DNA of 64,000 nt from Silene latifolia (taxonomy: Eukaryota; Streptophyta; Magnoliopsida; Caryophyllales; Caryophyllaceae): the NCBI RefSeq assembly GCF_048544455.1, contig NC_133537.1, forward strand, positions 71,581,634-71,645,633, written 5' to 3'. Under the pieces are notes generated by a model. The model searched no databases, was not told where the DNA came from, and worked only from the letters and a program-made list of their open reading frames with translations. This document shows, in pieces, positions 1-10,525 of the stretch. Every line of letters begins with the position of its first letter. Position 1 is the first letter of the stretch. Both the position numbers and the translations under genes were made by a program.

Positions 1-2
1 TA

Positions 3-2196
3 CAGTTAACTCCACCTGGAACACCTCAGTTGAATGGTGTGTCCGAACAGAGAAATCGAACACTACTAGATATGGTTCGATCCATGATGAGTCACACAGT
101 GGTGCCTGACTCATTATGGGGTTATGCTCTTCTGTCAGCTGCTCTAATACTTAACCGAAGTCCGTCTAAAGCTGTTGACAAGACTCCATATGAACTATGG
201 AAGGGAACGGTCCCTAACTTGTCCTTTATACGGGTTTGGGGCTGTGAGGCTTATGTCAAGTGGAGACACGAGGATAAGCTCGGCCCGCGATCGGTCAAGA
301 CATACTTTATAGGTTATCCTAAAGGAACACTTGGTCATTACTTCTATTCGCCAACCGAACAAAGTGTTTTTGTTGCGGCTAGTGCGACATTCTTAGAGAA
401 GGAATTTCTCGAGAATGCAAAGAGTGATAGAACCTTCGACCTGTCGGAGATTCCAGTCAAACACCGAGCAACCATTGGAGGAACCAATTCCTACAATCCC
501 GGCTGCGGTGAATATTCCTGAGGAACCTAGGAGGTCGGGAAGAGTCTCTATTCCTCCGGACATATACATTGGTATGGTCGAGGAACATGACATAGATGAC
601 ATTCTACTCTTAACGAGTAGTGAACCAAAGAACCTATAAAGGTGCCATGACTAGTTCTGACTCAAAGCTATGGCTTGAGGCCATGCAATCCGAGATGGAC
701 TCCATGTATGAGAACAACGTATGGGATCTTGTTGACTTACCTGCTAAGGTTCGTCCCCTTCAATGCAAATGGCTTTACAAGATAAAGCATTCTGTGGAAG
801 GTCAACAAGATATCTATAAAGCACGACTAGTTGCTAAAGGTTTCACCCAAGTGCCAGGTTTGCACTACGATGAAATTTTTGCACCCGTAGTCATCTTTGC
901 GTTCCATTCGGATTATCTTAGCGATTGCCGCTTTTCATGACTATGAAATTTGGCAGATGGATGTGAAAACCGCCTTCTTAAACGGCTTTTTGGAGGAAGA
1001 GTTGTACATGGTACAGCCCGAAGGTTTCATCGATCCACAACATCCTAAGAAAGTGTGCAAGCTTAAGCGTTCCATTTATGGACTTAAGCAAGCATCTCGG
1101 AGTTGGAATCATCGCTTCGACCAAGTGATAAAAGACAATGGATTTACTCGATCGGTCGAGGAACCATGTCTATATATCAAGTCGAGTGGGAGCAAGATTG
1201 TCTTCCTAATATTGTATGTTGACGACATACTCCTGATTGGGAATGACATACCTCTCTTAACTTCGGTGAAAGTATGGTTGAAAAACCATTTCCAGATGAA
1301 AGATCTGGGTGAGGCACAAAGAATTCTGGGCATCCGTATCTATCGAGATAGATCACGACGGATGTTATCTCTCAGTCAGGAGTCTTACATAGACTAAATC
1401 CTAGAGAGATTCAGCATGACTAACTCCAAGAAGGGGTTTCATGGCTCCAGGGGTGCATTTGAGCAAGTCTCAGGCACCAGAGACACCGGAAGAGAAAGAG
1501 CGCATGACACGGATTCCTTATGCCTCGGCTATAGGATCAATCATGTATGCCATGATATGCACACGTCCGGACGTGGCATATGCATTGAGTATGACAAGTC
1601 GATTCCAACAGCATCCAGGTGAATCACATTGGCTGGCTGTCAAGAACATTCTTAAGTACCTACGGAGGACTAAAGATTGGGCATTGACTTATGGAGGCCC
1701 TCAAAAGCAATGCGCAACCGGTTACGCAGATGCTAGCTTCCAAACGGATCGAGATGACTCAAAATCTCAGCCTGGATTCGTTTTTACTCTTAATGGCGCT
1801 GCAGTCAGCTGGAAGAGTTCCAAACAAACTGTTACAGCAGATTCTACGACTGAGTCCGAGTACTATGCCGCGTCTGAAGCTACAAAGGAAGCGATATGGA
1901 TGCGTCAATTCTTACATGGACTATCCGTAGTGCCTAGTTCGAATGACCCGAAAACCATCTATTGCGACAATAGTGGTGCCATCTTCCAAGCTAAGGAGCC
2001 AAAGTCTAGCAATAAGTCTAGACATGTACAACGGAAAGCTCATCTAATCCGAGATTACGTGGAGCAAAAGGAAGTAGTGATAGAAAAGATTGCTACAGAT
2101 GATAACATAGCAGATCCTCTCACTAAACCATTACGACAAGATAAGCATGAAGGGCACGTTAATTCCATGGGAATTAAACGTGTTCCTAAGTTGTAG
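3..2196 (+). pseudogene. Copia pol remnant: integrase C-part, reverse transcriptase, RNase H
   Basis: Visible in order: the end of the integrase core with its catalytic Glu context (NGVSEQRNRTLLDM at the start) and the conserved VWGCEAYV; the RT start (SEMDSMYENNVWDLVDLP near 680-745); the RT catalytic YVDD at about 1215-1226; and RNase H ending with ADPLTKPLRQDKHEGHV and a stop at 2196. It is broken. There is a 2-base loss near 452 relative to copy C, an altered stretch near 625-635, a one-base shift near 890-897 that C shares, a stop after the residues ESYID at 1394-1396, and a 5-base loss near 1437. Five overlapping open segments therefore replace one polyprotein. It cannot make a working Pol. 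Confidence 0.93.
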
Positions 2197-3053
2197 TACT
2201 CTTTTATGGATTAGATTCATTCTCTTTTGTACTCTATGCAACATCATCGTTTTGATATTTATATATTTTGTTTTTCATGTGGATTTGTACGACAAATTTT
2301 GAACACCACAAAGTGAACTGAACAAACATTATATTTTTGGTCCTTAATTGCCCACGTGAGCTGATAACTCAAGGTAATTATTTTGTGACGTTGGTTGATG
2401 GTGGGTTCAACGAGCCATGAGTCAAAAGGTTAACTGACCAATCACAGAGCGATTTATACGGATATCTCGTAGGACACAATTGTGACATCGACGTGGAGTC
2501 CTAAATGTTTTATAACATTCGGTGCCCGGTCGTGGATAGGACCTCCATGGTGATCCTAAGAGTCGATTCTTTTGACTATCGACTGTCTCTTGAGACTAAG
2601 GCAGATTTTGGGTGACTTTGGTTTCTTTCTCACGGTCATCCGTAACAGGGGGCCAAGTAGATTTTTTCTGGGTCATTTCATGCTGTGCTTAGATCGGAAG
2701 GAGTCGAGTTGAAGGAAATATTCAGCCTTTATCAGGTACTCGATATTTCTCAGGGCCACTCGAGGAGTCAGAATCGAAATGTATGGCCATGCTCGAATAC
2801 GAATTCGTTTTATCAGTTGAGTTACTCTCTAGTCGGGGAAACCACTCTAGATACAGATCAATTGTAAAATACGACCTTTGCGGATCCGGATCTGCAAATT
2901 GTTTTACATTGAGTGGGAGAAATTTTAAATGAATATGAGAATCGGTTATCGCACATACACTTGTACGGACAAGTGGAAGTTTGTTGGAGCTGTGTCCTCC
3001 AGTTAGTGCGGATAACGTCATTGCACATACACTTGTACGGACAAGTGGGAGCT
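2197..3053 (+). other. Conserved 3' noncoding region of Copia A
   Basis: No coding potential. The same ~850-bp region follows RNase H in element C (56624-57486), and a diverged version is in element B (13107-13870, reverse). Recurrent blocks are TCTCAGGGCCACTCGAGGAG, an ATTGAGTGGGAGA purine tract near 2910, and the hairpin/polypurine unit at the LTR edge. Conservation between diverged elements suggests a functional RNA or DNA region (priming, packaging or 3' processing); this is inference. Confidence 0.75.
2958..3053 (+). repeat. Duplicated hairpin plus polypurine tract of Copia A
   Basis: CACTTGT-ACGG-ACAAGTG, a perfect 7-bp inverted repeat, occurs at 2958-2975 and again at 3030-3047, 72 bp apart. 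Each copy runs into a purine tract (AAGTGGAAG, AAGTGGGAG) and then TGTTGG. The second copy borders the true LTR at 3054. The first is followed by a decayed copy of the first bases of the LTR. Confidence 0.85.
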
Positions 3054-4038
3054 TGTTGGGGCTGGTGTCCTTTACAGTTAGTGCAAGGACTTATAAATCT
3101 CTAAAAGGATCAAAGGGTATACTTTTGTATTATAATCAGTTGGTCCACGTTTATCAATAACGGTTGGCTTGCTAGATAAGTTTGACGTTATTGTCATACA
3201 GATGGCGGTGATCAACTGGTCCCTAAAAGTCACACCTATAGGATACGTTTGAGAGATGTGACGGTATAAAAATACAGTCATGTTGATGCCAATAATTGAC
3301 TAAGCAGTTAGTCCGAGTTATTTGACTAGTAATTAGTCAAAATGCGATGTTGAGATATTTTATTTAATACGGATTAAATAAAATGGGCTAAGGCGAATTA
3401 AACAGTTTATTCGTAAATTAAATATAAACGGTTATATTTAATTAATGTATATTGAATTAATTATACGATATTGTCTTTGTCGGACTTGTATTAATAATTC
3501 AACTAATCCGTGTTATTAGCTGATGCTTTAATAACCGATAACCGATGACAATTTATAACGAAACCGCGTCATATACATTTTAGCAATTTACGAACCGGAC
3601 CACGAGTTAAAATTAAGAGGAAGTGGAAGCCCACTTCCCCATGTTGAGCTCGGTTTGGCTGAATGCTAGAGAACAAAAGGAGAGCCTTCTCTCCTTTTGT
3701 GACCTAATTCATTTGCAAAACAAAATTAGGGTTTTGAGAAAAATTCTCTCTCAAAATTCAGATCTCACATCTAAAGAAAACTCACATCAAGTTCTCTCAA
3801 TATTGCAAGGCAATTAGAGAACACATTTCTAGCACAAGGGCATATTCTCAGACGATCTTGGGTGCAAAAATTAGGAGGAGGTCTACTTTGATCTCTCATT
3901 GCCGAATTGCACTAGGACCGAAGGTTAATTCTTGTGCTTTATCGTTTTTCATTGTTTTTCGTTTATGACTATAAATCACGTATTAAATTTGCGTTATAGT
4001 CCTATAATTTAGGGGTTTTATACGGATATTACCCCACA
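3054..4038 (+). repeat. 3' LTR of Copia A
   Basis: Starts TGTTGGGG and ends CCCCACA; 985 bp. It aligns over its whole length with the two LTRs of element C (49569-50564 and 57487-58481), whose ends are fixed by a target duplication. A polypurine tract (AAGTGGGAG) sits just upstream. Confidence 0.93.
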
Positions 4039-4209
4039 TAAACATCCTATAACTCGCTTGCATTTGACAGTTTTTGCTATAAGTGTTAGTTTGCTGCATT
4101 AAATTGGTTTAAGTGGACAATTTGTAGCTAGCTCTAAGTTTTCTTTTCTATTCCATTAGTTTTGCATATAATTTGCTTGGGGACAAGCAAAGGTTTAGTT
4201 TGGGGAGAT

Positions 4210-5169
4210 TTGATGCGTGTATTTTATATAGGTATTTTGTACTTCATTTGAACGCATTCCAATGCATATTTAGTAGTGTATAGCTACAAATGTCCCCCGA
4301 ATTATCTACTTTGGTTTCTCTTGTCTTATTTGCAAGAATGAACCAAAGAGGAGCAGAATCAAGCCTAAAACACGTCCCTATGAATGCATTTAGGAGATGA
4401 GTTGAGTCGGAGCTTGGAAACTACTATTTTGAGATGCGAAAAGGAGTAAGATAGCTAGGCGAGCAAAGGAAGAACTTCAAATTACTAGTGCCTACTTTGA
4501 AGAGGCTTATCTCGAGCTATATAACTTATTTTCAGGTGATTCTAATTGGATATGAAATCTTGTCGTCTTAGCTTTACAACTCCACCGGAAACGCTCTGTT
4601 TGATCAAGTAACGAAGAAATGGCGGCCATTTGAAGTTCAGTGCGGGAAGCAGGAATTGTGCGCTGGGAAGTACTCGATCGAGTACTATCTTGTTCGATCG
4701 AGCCCTATTTCTACTCGATCGAATGTGCCTTTTTGATAAGTATTCGATCGATTACCTAAAGTACTCGATCGAGAGGTGAGACCTGAAGTGAACATTAGGA
4801 TGCTTCAGTGAGGGCGGAAGCTAAGCTAATAGAATTTTAGGGTGAATTGAGACCGGAAGGAGATATTCCTTGCCCCTTAGACCGATACAAGTGACCGATC
4901 TGTGACCTTAGCTGCAATTATCTGATATTCATTTATGACCCGACAATCCTAGTTCTCTTTCTTTGTTGTTAATCCCTTTATTTTTATCGCTCAATTCCTC
5001 TTGCTACCTCTCTTAGTTTAGAAATCATACTCAAACCGCCGTTACTCTTAGACTAATTTAAAATAGATAAATCTCATTTTTGCCTCCCTGTGGAGATAGA
5101 CCCTACTTACCGCTAGCTGTTGTTAGTAGTACTTAGGTATTTATTTTTGATACTAAAATCACAGTATCA
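4210..5169 (+). repeat. 3' LTR of Gypsy G
   Basis: Begins TGATGCGTGTATTTTATA and ends GTATCA; 960 bp. The start matches the LTR of element D (TGATGCGTGTCTTTTAT), and the end region has the same 'tgcctccctgtgg...gaccct.cttac' block that precedes the LTR end in D. Carries a palindrome cluster at 4670-4775. Confidence 0.85.
4670..4775 (+). repeat. Cluster of TCGATCGA palindromes in the G LTR
   Basis: Five copies of TCGATCGA in 106 bp, most within ACTCGATCGAGTA. The first, GTACTCGATCGAGTAC at 4670-4685, is a perfect 16-base palindrome. Spacing is about 15-25 bp. Confidence 0.9.
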
Positions 5170-7143
5170 ATAGCCTCATGATCCCGTCTTTCTTTTTCAC
5201 AAACAACACTGGTGCTCCCCACGGTGACACCCTAGGCCGAATATAACCTTTGTCTAACATGTCATTCAGCTGCTTCTTCAACTCTTCCAACTCTTTTGGC
5301 CCCATACGGTACGGTGCTTTAGATATAGGCCTCGTCCCCGGTTTGAGCTCAAGATTGAAGTTGATATCTCTCTTAGGTGGTAACCCCTGTATCTCATCCG
5401 GAAAAACATCACTAAACTCCCCAACCATAGGTATATTAGACGCCGATGGCTCCTCCACACGCATATCTCTCACTTGGCAAAGGATCAAAGGACACTTCTT
5501 TCTCAAACATAACTTTAAATTCATCACTGCGATAAACTTACACTTTGGTCTCACTACGAACCCCTTATATGATACCTTGATTCCCTTAAGACCCTTCAAA
5601 GACACTCTCTTTTGTCTGCAATCTATCTTAGCATCATACTTGCCCAACCAATCCATCCCGACGATGACCTTAGAACAATCCATAGGAAACTCTAACAAGT
5701 TGACTGGTAAGTCTACCACCCCCACCAACATGGACACATCTCTATACAGCTTAGAACAAGACACCAACTCCCCAGAAGGTATAAACACACTATCTTTTAC
5801 AAGTTCATATTCTCCCAAACCCATTGCTAAGACATGACCCCTAGACACAAAAGAGTGGGTTGCCCCGAATCAAACAGAACGAAATAAAGATGGTGTATTA
5901 TGAACAAGAAACGTACCGGTAACCACATGAGCATCGTTCTCTGCCTCTTGCTTGCCCATCATAAAGAGCTTCCCACTGCTTTTCTGACCTCCACCCTGGA
6001 CCGTGGTGGTTGAAGTAGTCGGCTTAGCTGCTGAGTTCTGAGTCACACTGTTGTTCGGACGCTAATAGGACCCTCCATTGTTGCGGTTGAAGCCTCCATT
6101 GTTGTTGTTCTACCCTCCACGATTGCCTCTTGACCTAGATGGCATGTTGCTAGCAAAGATTTGGCTCGGAGCCTGAAAAAGTTCCCCTGATAAGTCCCTA
6201 GAAAGCCTCCTCCTCCTCTAGCACTGGTGCACTCATGCCTTGTATGACCCACTCCGCCACAGTTGAAGGAGGTAAGGTTGGAGTTATCACTAGTACTCCG
6301 ACTACCACCTCTTCCCCAAGCCCGTGATCCCCCTGCTTACCCTGACCCTCCAGAAAAAGCCCTAGCCTGACAATGATTGCCCCTCTTATGGCCCGACTGG
6401 TTGCCACTCCCATTCTCCGCCTTTCTCTTTTCAGCATTCCTTTCCTTAGCCTCCTTAGCCAAGTCCACTAACCTCTCAGCATGCCTAGCTCGTGCATATA
6501 CCTCTTTCAGATCGGTGAGTACCCCAACTGGTAGTCTATCTATGATATTCGGTGTCAACCCCTTTTCAAAACGAAGAGCTAAACCTCGTTGACCCACTTG
6601 CATGTCCTCTGCGTAGCGTGAAAACTCTAGGAACCGGTGATAGTACTCCGTGACAGTCATATCATCAGCCATGGTGAAAGAATCGAACTCAGCCCTCAGC
6701 TTGTGACGGATGTGCTCCGGCACAAAATGCTCCCTCATAGCGCTCTTGAAACCTGCCCAAGGTATAACATCGTATCCCTGGTCCTTGTAGTATGCTCTAG
6801 CATCCTCTTTCAAATTCTTCCACCAACCCCCAGCTTGACCCCTTAGGTAGAATGCAACCTATTATACCGCCATCTCCGCCGGACAATTTACAACCTCTAG
6901 AAGACTCTCCATCTCGCGATACCAGTTATCCAGCAGCTTTGGCTCACCAGTGCCCTCATAAGTAGAGGGGTGGAAGCGAGAAATGGTGGTGCTTATTTAG
7001 GATGCGTCCACTGGTTTCTCGCCGCCCTTACCCACGTTCTTGAGTGCCTCCATGAGCGCATCTTGCTGCTCAATCAAACGGGCAATCTCATCCACAGTCA
7101 TCTCAGAAGCTTGAATGTAAGCAGCTGACCTCTTTGGCGGCAT
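5170..7143 (-). pseudogene. Chromovirus Gag-protease-RT polyprotein remnant
   Basis: Start chosen at 7143 (MPPKRSAAYIQAS), just after the leader. Gag core with the RLGLALRFEKGL/FEKGL-type helix region lies at about 6813-6340. The zinc knuckle near 6250-6200 reads FNCGGVGHTRHEC, and its first Cys appears to be replaced by Ser. The protease has its DSG active site near 5865 but loses one G immediately after it, putting GHVLAMGLGEYEL and the rest in another frame. The hinge IVGMDWLGKYDA, then FPDEIQGLPPKRDINFNLEL, the RT start GYIRPRVSPWGAPVLFVKKKDG and MRL follow, and then the frame ends at the G insertion. Other stops lie near 6060 and 6860-7000. Dead gene. Confidence 0.9.
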
Positions 7144-7220
7144 TTTGAGCTAATATAACTAAGGAAACGTAAGCACATAGCCTACGACTCAAAATAAACA
7201 AAACCATCCGCCAAAGAAAT

Positions 7221-7500
7221 ACTCGGCCGACTACTGTGAAATACTCGGTCGAGTAAGGACTACTCGGTCGAGTAATAAGACTATTCGGCCGAGTATTCCA
7301 CTCCAGTAGCCAACCTCAAAAACAAATAAAACATACTCGGTCGAGTATGCCTCACTCGGTCGAGTACCCCTCTTACTCGGCCGAGTGATCGCAACCAGTA
7401 GCTACTGCTTCGTATACACAAACGAACACTCGGTCTTGTTCTTGGTTACTCGGCCGAGTATCCCCTACTCGGTCGAGTACCCGCCCTGCTCGGCCAAGTC
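7221..7500 (-). repeat. Array of ACTCGG(C/T)CGAGT palindromes, H leader
   Basis: About eleven copies of ACTCGGCCGAGT or ACTCGGTCGAGT and one-base variants in 280 bp, separated by unrelated spacers. Both the CC and TC centres occur. The ACTCGGCCGAGT form is a perfect 12-base palindrome. Confidence 0.92.
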
Positions 7501-7886
7501 ATGCCAAAAACGAGCTATCTAGTTACGGGAAACATACTTAAACATGCAATACGATACTCCCAACACTTTACTACCCTTTAAAATCCAAGTAATAAATCAT
7601 ACATCATTTTAAAAGTCTTCTCATGTTCAAGCTACGCAATTCACTTTCTCATTTCATCCAACAACTTGACAAAAATCACAGCTACGAGTACAACACACAT
7701 TACTTGAAACACACAACGATTCCCAAGACCCCCCCATGTTGACCGGCTCGAAATTGTAAGGGCCTCAATGCTACTTCGGGACGTCTCCCAAGTCTTTGCG
7801 GTAGCTCCAAACAATCTTACCCGGGTTCATTTTAATTAGACTCCCTATGTTCATTAGGTTCATTGGTTTTAGGTTCCAGAATCGTC

Positions 7887-7898
7887 GCTCTTATACCA
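7887..7898 (-). promoter_or_regulatory. tRNA-Met primer binding site of H (mutated)
   Basis: On the minus strand TGGTATAAGAGC, three bases after the LTR end. It differs by one base from TGGTATCAGAGC, the usual complement of the initiator Met-tRNA 3' end. Confidence 0.85.
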
Positions 7899-7901
7899 CT
7901 T

Positions 7902-9239
7902 TGTAACACCCCCACATACCAAGGTGCCTTACCAAGGACCACCCTAGCATGAGAAGTTGTTACCATTTCGGTTGTCCGAGGCTAGTATATCAAAATTAAC
8001 CATTCCAAAACATTTATTAAAGTATAAAGTTAACGATTACATTGTCTCAAAACCAAACCAAAAGAAATATATATAAGTCTCAATACAACTGAAACCAAAA
8101 CAGCTAATCTCGTAAAAGCGGAAGCTAGACTCGAAGTGATGACATCCCATCTCGTCCCCATAGCTAAAGTCAACCATCAGCTGTCACAATCTGCTCACCA
8201 TCCCCGAATGCATCACCACAGTTTTACAAAACAACAACGGGGTCACTTCACTGCATAACTAAGATAAGCAAATACAACAATATCAATAACAACTATTTCA
8301 CGACCGTTCTCCATTCCCAATCATGTCATATAACTGACTACACACTTAAGTGTATAGTCCTGCCAGATTACTGCCGCGACAGTTAATACACACCGCCAGT
8401 GGGGGGCCGCAGCCTTGCCCACCTTACCCCCGCTTATCGCAACGAGCAATAACCCATGTTCCTTAATGTGCACATTCCCTCTTGTGGCGGGTTCCACAAG
8501 GGGCGAATCAACGGCGTGAAGTCACTCCCGCAAGTGACTCCACTCAGCCGAGGACGGACCTCACAATCATAGTCAATCCATCACAACTCCAATACTCCAG
8601 AATACAATCAACAACAATATCATCATATGACTTCAATCACAACGTCACATCTTAAATCAATTATGCAATCAACTGAGTAGGGAAACCCTACCTTTTCATA
8701 GATCCGATTAAAAGTCAACAAGGAAGCTAGAACTGCTCTTCTACGAATTCTCAACCTAACAACAATTATACAATCCAATCACAACATGCAAAATATCCCT
8801 TTTCCCCAATTTCCAAGACTATGTTAAAACCCTAAAAGACAAAACTGACAAAGCTATAAGACTAGTGACTTACCGACGCAATCGACGCAAGAGAGAAAAG
8901 AACAAGGACTCACGAACAATCAACGATCTTGGGAGAGATTAGAGATGATTAAAGTTACGTAGAATGTTTTAGGTTTTTGTAAAAGCGAAAAGTGAAACTG
9001 TTAATCGTAATTTATAACTCTAATCGTCCTTAATCAAACCGCGGAAATAATTCCTGTCAGACCGGATGCTCGGTCGAGTATTGAGAATACTCGGCCGAGT
9101 ATCCCTTACTCGGTCGAGTATTACCATACTAGGCCGAGTATTCCTGGACAGTAGCCTGACCAGAAACACACGACACATTACTCGGCCGAGTAAGCCTTAT
9201 TCGGCCGAGCAACAGGACTTAGAAAAACGTGGTATTACA
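7902..9239 (-). repeat. 5' LTR of chromovirus H
   Basis: On the minus strand starts TGTAATACCACG and ends GGGGGTGTTACA; 1338 bp. It contains a near-perfect 24-base palindrome at 8336-8359, a 7-bp stem-loop AGTCACT...AGTGACT at 8520-8539, and a palindrome array at the start of U3 (9068-9210). Confidence 0.87.
9068..9210 (-). repeat. Palindrome array at the U3 start of the H LTR
   Basis: Six copies of (A/G)CTCGG(C/T)CGAGTA-type motifs in about 145 bp, lying in the first ~170 bp of the LTR as read on the minus strand. Same motif as in the H leader. Confidence 0.9.
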
Positions 9240-10525
9240 GTATCACCTTTCCTATTCATGTTACTAAACATACAAAAGCTAGTTAATAACATCCATCATG
9301 CTCATATCATCCATAATACTCTATATTCATACGATCATATAACCTTCAATCCATCCAACATTCTCACAATAAACATATATAACACATGTAACGACTTCCC
9401 AAAACCCCCCGTAGTGACCGGCTCAAAGTTGTAAGGGCCAATTACGGCTTTAGGACGTCTCCCAAGCCTTTGAGGTAGCTCCAAAAAAATCCTACCCGGG
9501 TTCATTTTAGTTAGACACCCTATGTTCATTTTGTGCTTTGGTTTTAGGTTCCAAAACCATCGCTCTGATACCACTTTGTAACATCCCTATACACCAAGAT
9601 GCCTTACCAAGGACCACCCTAGCATATCAAGGCGCTACCATCTCGGTTGCTCGAGGTAGAGTATATAAAATTGACCATCAAAAAACAAATATTATAAAAT
9701 GCCAAAACTGTTTAAAGTATAAATACAACTGAAATTAAACTTAAAACGTTTACAACTAAAACTGTCAAGGAACTAAAGCAAGACTGTCAAGGGAAGCTAG
9801 ATAAGAATGGTGACGACTCGACCCCCATGCAAACCCGCGAGCTATCCATAGCTATACCTGCTCAATCAACTGCTCACCGTCCCCGAATGGATCACCACAG
9901 TTTTGAAAACAATACCAGGGTTAGTCAACTGTATAATGAAGATAAGAACTCATAGTACAATAATACAACCAAATCAATTGCAATATCAATTCCCAACTCC
10001 AATACCAATCAATATCTGACTACACACTTAAGTGTGTAGTCCTCCCAGATTACCCATCGCAATAGGTAATCTTCACCGCCAGTGGCGGACCAGAGTCGTT
10101 CCCACCTAAGTCCCGCTCATTGCAACGAGCGCACCCAGATCATTAATGTGCACATACCTCTTGTGACGGGAGACACAAGAGGCGAATATGGGGTTGGAAC
10201 CATCTCTCGAACATGGTCCCGTCAAAACAATACCAATCTCAATATCAACAAACCAATATCAATCCAACGAAACATATTAATCAATCAATCACAACACATA
10301 AATCTCAAATTAATTACACAACCGACTGAGTAGGGAATCCCTACCTTATTCGTGAATCTGAAATCAACGAATAACAGCGGAAGCTAGAATTGTTCCTCTA
10401 CAAACTCGTCACCTAGCAATAATCACAACAATAATATATCACAATCATACCAATGAACCATTTTCCCAAACATAATCAATTAAGGCAAACCCTAAAGGAC
10501 AAACATAAACTAATTAACTTCAATT
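9240..10525 (-). mobile_element. Second Tekay-like element I: leader and partial 5' LTR
   Basis: 9240-9576 aligns with the H leader. The primer site on the minus strand is TGGTATCAGAGC (9562-9573), the intact form. The LTR begins at 9577 (plus-strand TGTAACATCCC) and aligns with the H LTR until about 10525, where similarity stops; roughly the last 400 bp (start of U3) are missing. It contains a perfect 24-base palindrome at 10018-10041 (GACTACACACTT followed by its reverse complement). No coding sequence remains because H separates it from anything further left. Confidence 0.8.

Larger units (their letters stand above)
1..4038 (+). mobile_element. Ty1/Copia LTR retrotransposon A (5' part outside window)
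   Basis: Right-hand part of a Copia element: end of integrase, reverse transcriptase, RNase H, a long 3' noncoding region and a complete 3' LTR. The domain order (integrase before reverse transcriptase) is that of Copia. It is a sister of element C: the two align from 1 to 4038 with 54430 to 58481, including a shared frameshift and a shared tandem duplication next to the LTR. The bases after the LTR (TAAAC) are the expected 5-bp target duplication, but the left copy is outside the window. After 4038 the sequence continues as the 3' end of Gypsy element G, so A was inserted into G. Confidence 0.93.
4039..5169 (+). mobile_element. Gypsy (Athila/Tat-like) element G, 3' end only
   Basis: 171 bp of internal sequence plus a 3' LTR. 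The internal part ends with GCTTGGGGACAAGCAAAGG and TTTGGGGAG just before TGATGCG, the same arrangement as at 61550-61593 in element D. G interrupts the reverse transcriptase of chromovirus H: the H reading frame on the minus strand breaks exactly at 5169/5170. The predicted target duplication is ATAGC (5170-5174), but the other copy is outside the window. Copia A is inserted in its internal region. Confidence 0.85.
7144..7901 (-). other. 5' leader of chromovirus H
   Basis: Noncoding stretch between primer site and gag. Its gag-proximal part (7221-7500) is packed with TCGG(C/T)CGAG palindromes; the LTR-proximal part (7560-7901) aligns with 9240-9576 of element I. Confidence 0.8.
5170..9239 (-). 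mobile_element. Gypsy chromovirus (Tekay/Del-like) H, 5' half
   Basis: Reading on the minus strand: LTR (9239 to 7902), tRNA primer site, leader, gag, protease, start of reverse transcriptase, then interruption by G at 5170. LTR ends TGTAATACC...GGTGTTACA and a Met-tRNA primer site are the Tekay/Del pattern. The bases to its right (9240 onward) are the leader of a related element, I, so H was inserted into I. Confidence 0.87.

Noticed and set aside
1140..1160. CGATCGGTCGAGG in the RT of Copia A and C as a palindrome-array site
   Set aside because: Single, part of the conserved coding sequence FTRSVEEP, and not clustered.
7221..7500. CRISPR-like array of short repeats with unique spacers
   Set aside because: Repeats are 12-base palindromes with variable centres and spacers of irregular length, within a plant retrotransposon; no cas genes.
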